From positions 1-64,000 of the forward strand of contig JAFGOM010000083.1 of assembly GCA_016926505.1 (NCBI GenBank): a stretch of 64,000 bases of DNA, given 5' to 3'. Within the stretch, counting starts at the first letter, position 1; each line of letters opens with the position of its first letter. The notes under the pieces were generated by a model. It saw nothing but the letters and a program-made list of their open reading frames with translations. It ran no database searches and was not told the DNA's origin. This DNA is from Methanospirillaceae archaeon (GTDB lineage: Archaea > Halobacteriota > Methanomicrobia > Methanomicrobiales > Methanospirillaceae). This document shows, in pieces, positions 60,870 through 64,000 of the stretch. The position numbers were made by a program, and so were the translations under genes.

Positions 60870-62930
60870 ATGAATCACCTCGAATCCGCTGTTTTCAATA
60901 AGGCAGATTATATCATTGAGAATAATCCTGCTGCAATTCTCTTTCTGGATAAAAAACTCAATATTGTAAGTGCAAACCTGGCATTTCTCTCGTTGAGTGG
61001 CTACAGGAGGGAAACGCTCGAAACGATGAATGTCCGATCCTTTCAGGTACTCTCCCGTGATAATGGTTCATTTGAAGATGTTATCAGAGATAAAAAGACC
61101 GTCTGCGGATCTTGTATCGTCCAGTTTCCTTCCGGGAAACGGTATCTAAACTATCAGTACCTGCCGGTTCCTGATTCCCGGGGGGAGATTGAAGAAATTG
61201 TCGCCGTTTTCATCGATAAAACAAGAGAACAACATGATATAGAACGGGCTGTTTCTATTATCGGGAAAAGTCCTGTGGCAACCTGTATATTTAACCGCGA
61301 ATTGCAGATAACATCAGTGAATGAAGCTTTTTTACAGTTATCAGGGTATAAAAGGGAAGATCTCATCAGAAAACCACTCTCCCTCTTTCAGGTCATCGAG
61401 AGGAGCGGTGCACGGCCTGTTGATGCGATAGAGAAAAAGACAGAGTTCACGACTGAGTTAGTTATCTCATTCCCGTCTGGCATGCGATATCTCTCTGGGA
61501 TCTTTACTCCGATATGTGATGAAAGGGGAGAGGTATCAGAGGTTATTGAGTTCTTTACCGATTGCACACAAGAGAAGGAGATGGCACGAAAGATCCTTGC
61601 GGTTGCCGGGAATGCACGCCGGGGAGACTTCTCCGGACGCATTGCATTAGATGAATTAACGGGCACTTTTGCTGATATTGCCTCTGAAATGAACAGCATG
61701 CTGGATTCTGTTGCCGATCCCCTGCAGGAGATTGTGCGGGTCTCTGGTGAGTATGCCAAAGGAGAGTTTACAGCCCGGTTTTCTGATACAATCGGGGTGG
61801 ACGGATATTTTGTACCGGTACATGATGCGCTCAACAATATTGGTTCATCTGTGCATACTTCTCTCAAAGAACTCTCAAATGCCTGTGATTCCTATGCAAT
61901 GGGTGATTTCACCTATGAGTTTCCTGATACGATAACAAAGGCTTCCGGTTTTACCTCGATCCGTAAGTCCCTGTTACAGGTCGGCACCTCGATGCGTTCA
62001 GCCCTCTCGCTTATCAGTAAACAGACCACAATTCTTGCCGATATTGCAGAGAACGCAGGAAAAAATGTTATACATGTATCAGAAGGGGCAGGTATGGTCG
62101 CAAAGAGTGCAGACGAGGTTAAGAATAATACCGAACGATGTCAACTCGGGATAAAACAGATCCTCTCTGCGATGGAAGATCTCTCTATTGCCGTTGACGG
62201 AGTTGCCCAGAAAGTTGAAAAAGCAGCAAATTTCACTGCTGATACCAACCATCTCTGTAAAAAGGGTGAAGATCTGACAAGAACCGCTGAGGCCGGAATT
62301 GCCGGGATAACTCACTCTACCAGCGAAGTGGATGCAATGATCCAGGAGATAAAGAACCAGATGGCAAAGATCGATACCATTGTCCTCCTGATAACCGAGA
62401 TATCGAATCAGACCAATCTTTTAGCACTCAATGCAGCAATCGAGGCAGCCCGTGCAGGGGATGCAGGTCGTGGTTTTGCCGTTGTTGCAACAGAAGTCAA
62501 GTCACTTGCCCAGGAATCGAAGTCCTCGGCAGAGGAGATTACCGATCTCATCAGATCCCTTCAGAGCACCTCGGAACGTGCAGAGCTGGTTATGAAGGAT
62601 GCCCTCACAGAGGTTGAGAAGGGAGGTGGAGCAGTCAATGAATCGATGCAGGTCTTCTCTAAAGTCATTTTTTCGGTTAACGAGATCTCAAATATCATGG
62701 AAGAGATTGCGGTTGCAAGTGAGGAGCAGGCAGCCGGTGTTGAAGAGATAACGGCAAGCGTCTCTGAGGTCAAGCATTATGTTGAGGAGACTACCCTGGA
62801 GTCAGACCGGACTGCTGCAGCCAGCAGGGAGAGTTCACAGGCCACCGACTCGATAGCAGATACCATCCAGGATATAGAGCAGGCGATATCGGCAGTTACA
62901 ACGAAGATACAGGAATTCAAATACTCCTGA
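60870..62930 (+). CDS. Soluble methyl-accepting chemotaxis protein with two PAS domains
   Basis: 686 residues without any membrane segment or signal peptide. Two PAS domains (about 8-120 and 130-245; [30 protein letters not shown] and [27 protein letters not shown]) come first, then HAMP-like repeats (about 245-390), and a long coiled-coil signalling domain. Its hairpin tip is [40 protein letters not shown] near residues 511-550, the conserved CheA/CheW contact. Repeated Glu/Gln pairs in the coiled coil are likely methylation sites. A GGAG lies 10 nt before the ATG. No che genes are adjacent; the ligand for the PAS domains is unknown. Confidence 0.92.
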   Translation: MNHLESAVFNKADYIIENNPAAILFLDKKLNIVSANLAFLSLSGYRRETLETMNVRSFQVLSRDNGSFEDVIRDKKTVCGSCIVQFPSGKRYLNYQYLPVPDSRGEIEEIVAVFIDKTREQHDIERAVSIIGKSPVATCIFNRELQITSVNEAFLQLSGYKREDLIRKPLSLFQVIERSGARPVDAIEKKTEFTTELVISFPSGMRYLSGIFTPICDERGEVSEVIEFFTDCTQEKEMARKILAVAGNARRGDFSGRIALDELTGTFADIASEMNSMLDSVADPLQEIVRVSGEYAKGEFTARFSDTIGVDGYFVPVHDALNNIGSSVHTSLKELSNACDSYAMGDFTYEFPDTITKASGFTSIRKSLLQVGTSMRSALSLISKQTTILADIAENAGKNVIHVSEGAGMVAKSADEVKNNTERCQLGIKQILSAMEDLSIAVDGVAQKVEKAANFTADTNHLCKKGEDLTRTAEAGIAGITHSTSEVDAMIQEIKNQMAKIDTIVLLITEISNQTNLLALNAAIEAARAGDAGRGFAVVATEVKSLAQESKSSAEEITDLIRSLQSTSERAELVMKDALTEVEKGGGAVNESMQVFSKVIFSVNEISNIMEEIAVASEEQAAGVEEITASVSEVKHYVEETTLESDRTAAASRESSQATDSIADTIQDIEQAISAVTTKIQEFKYS

Positions 62931-63042
62931 TCTTTTTCTCCTGATTTCTGCTCTCTCTTCTATCGGACGAGGCTTTGCGAAACGATTTCCTACAGAAAAA
63001 ATAATGGGAAGGTGATTCTTAATCCTATACCGGTGGATTTCC

Positions 63043-63759
63043 TTAAAAACACTCGCATGATCCGATGGATCCCGGTTTACAGATACAGCCGTCAACCCAG
63101 GTGGCATAATCCAGTTTTGCTTCGTTGAACCGTGCCCCGGTGATCCTGGCATCACGCAACGTGGCCCGCCGCAGGTCTGCCTGTGTCAGGGTGGCGTTTG
63201 AGAGGTCTGCCCCTGCAAGATTTGCACCATACAGATCAGCGCCGAGCATCATGGCATTGGAGAGATCTGCATCCTTGAAATTTACCATGCGGAGGTTTGT
63301 TCCGGTCATCATTGCATGGGGAAGGGATGCTCCTGCTGCAGTTACCATCTCAAGGTTCGCTCCTGCGAGATTAAGAGCATATCCCTGGATTCGCTGAAGA
63401 TTCATTCCTTTTCCCTTGATATTAATCATGAGTGCGTTTTTCAGGACTGCGTCTGACAGGGAGGCAGACATCAGATCAGCGCCAAGGAAAAGCGCGTTTG
63501 AGAGGATAGTATTCTGCAGGTTGGCGCCCCGGAGGGAAGTATCAAGAAAGTTGGCCCTGGTAAGGTTCGATCCACGAAATGTTGCTCCTGAGCAGTCTGA
63601 TCCCATGAATGACACCCCGACAAGATCCTGGTCTGCAAAGTTCTGTCCGGCAAGGTCCTGGTTTGCATGCATTACCGACCCAAAAGCAGGCTGAACTGAG
63701 CAGATGAGCAGGAATAACAGAACAGACATCAGAGTGAAAGTGACGTTCTCTCTCTTCAT
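63043..63759 (-). CDS. Exported pentapeptide-repeat protein
   Basis: 238 residues: a signal peptide (MKRENVTFTLMSVLLFLLICSVQPAFG), then about 30 pentapeptides with the A(D/N)L-x-x pattern (QDLVGVSFMGSDCSGATFRG..., ADLSNAMMLGADLYGANLAG), which fold as a right-handed quadrilateral beta helix. The C-terminal 25 residues (DYATWVDGCICKPGSIGSCECF) contain four Cys, possibly a metal site or disulfides. The frame opens at 63876, but ATG 63759 begins the signal peptide. No enzymatic role is known for the fold; it usually presents a surface. Confidence 0.85.
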   Translation of the reverse strand: MKRENVTFTLMSVLLFLLICSVQPAFGSVMHANQDLAGQNFADQDLVGVSFMGSDCSGATFRGSNLTRANFLDTSLRGANLQNTILSNALFLGADLMSASLSDAVLKNALMINIKGKGMNLQRIQGYALNLAGANLEMVTAAGASLPHAMMTGTNLRMVNFKDADLSNAMMLGADLYGANLAGADLSNATLTQADLRRATLRDARITGARFNEAKLDYATWVDGCICKPGSIGSCECF

Positions 63760-63820
63760 TGTGGGATGATCTTGTCTGGCAAACGAAAAATACATTATTG
63801 TCATCTCCCCGGGGACCGGA

Positions 63821-64000
63821 TCAGGTTCGTGGCGGATTGATCTCGGTGGATTCACCCGGCTGCAAGGGTAAGACACGCATATCTGTTGTTTTTTCGATTG
63901 CGGTGATAAATGATCCCAGGTCCTGCCGGATTGATGGAAATGTGTTATAATGCATGGGAATGATGAGGGGAGATCCGATGTACTCAGCTGCTATCATTGC
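63821..64000 (-). CDS. UPF0173 metallo-beta-lactamase-fold hydrolase, C-terminal part
   Basis: The last 59 residues of a protein running out of the window at 64000. The segment AAEYIGSPLIIPMHYNTFPSI, DLGSFITAIEKTT and VLPLQPGES, then a TGA at 63821-63823, matches the C-terminus of the UPF0173 family, metal-dependent hydrolases with a beta-lactamase fold; the PMHYNTFP motif carries a metal-binding His. The rest of the gene, including the HxHxDH site, is beyond the window. Confidence 0.75.
   Translation of the reverse strand, partial: AMIAAEYIGSPLIIPMHYNTFPSIRQDLGSFITAIEKTTDMRVLPLQPGESTEINPPRT

Noticed and set aside
60605-60901. 98-codon plus-strand open frame before the chemoreceptor gene
   Set aside because: It overlaps the chemoreceptor start, has no ribosome-binding site and no recognisable protein features; I see nothing else in 60587-60869.

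Overview
The window is chromosomal DNA from a methanogenic euryarchaeon, most likely Methanomicrobiales and close to Methanospirillum. The evidence is archaeal versions of information-processing genes (small primase subunit, a GINS subunit, L44e, S27e, aIF2-alpha, Nop10, archaeal Elp3, EndoQ), archaeal lipid enzymes (glycerol-1-phosphate dehydrogenase, geranylgeranyl reductase), Fae-HPS and HPS-RraA fusions, surface proteins with PKD and DUF3821 domains, and a tRNA-Trp whose intron carries box C/D guide motifs. Assignment to genus is inference. I saw no rRNA, CRISPR array, insertion sequence or prophage.

Layout. 1-1080: AT-rich margin with a decayed MNT/HepT toxin-antitoxin pair butting against proS. 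1070-6122: proS, a SpoIIM-like membrane protein and a DUF63 protein (minus), then egsA and a UPF0179 protein (plus). 6369-13457: a tight plus-strand cluster, UPF0058 - elp3 - priS - gins - rpl44e - rps27e - aIF2-alpha - nop10 - PAC2 - endoQ, joining replication, translation, RNA modification, proteostasis and DNA repair, with many start/stop overlaps. 13688-17963: ferredoxin plus geranylgeranyl reductase, an RCK (TrkA) protein, RNase HII and a site-2 protease. 18040-26166: HMCES-type DNA-protein crosslink sensor, copper ATPase, DUF1805, a nitrilase-family amidohydrolase, threonine synthase and membrane proteins. 26352-40245: envelope and exported proteins (a 1101-residue papain-like peptidase, subtilisin with dockerin-like tail, TlpA-like thioredoxin, TPR protein, DUF3821 protein), a polyprenyl-phosphate pair (UppP and a flippase-like protein) and HPS-RraA. 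40246-43990: phosphate transporter with its DUF47 partner, a radical SAM protein, an RNase HI and MsrA.

44240-49237 is a branched-chain amino-acid locus: ilvC faces away from cimA/leuA-ilvB-ilvN. The long leader upstream of cimA/leuA contains a 19-codon ORF rich in Val/Leu/Ile behind a GGAGGT, a long-range inverted repeat and an oligo-T tract; this attenuation-like layout is the most interesting unexplained structure here. 49384-57062: a perfect 21-bp palindrome, a pRiA4b ORF-3-like protein, a tandem pair of aryl-CoA ligases with a two-ACT-domain protein, a TM-helix channel-like protein, a flavoprotein and an acyl-CoA synthetase. 57155-58617: intron-containing tRNA-Trp and fae-hps. 58618-60586 is a gene graveyard: remnants of a membrane protein and of a glutaredoxin-like protein, then an intact 50-residue ORF followed 3 nt later by a GNAT acetyltransferase broken by one TAA. 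The window closes with a soluble chemoreceptor, a pentapeptide-repeat protein and the C-terminus of a UPF0173 hydrolase.

All functional calls come from reading motifs and family knowledge; no database search was run. Starts were chosen from family N-termini, Shine-Dalgarno-like sites, TATA spacing and overlap with neighbours.
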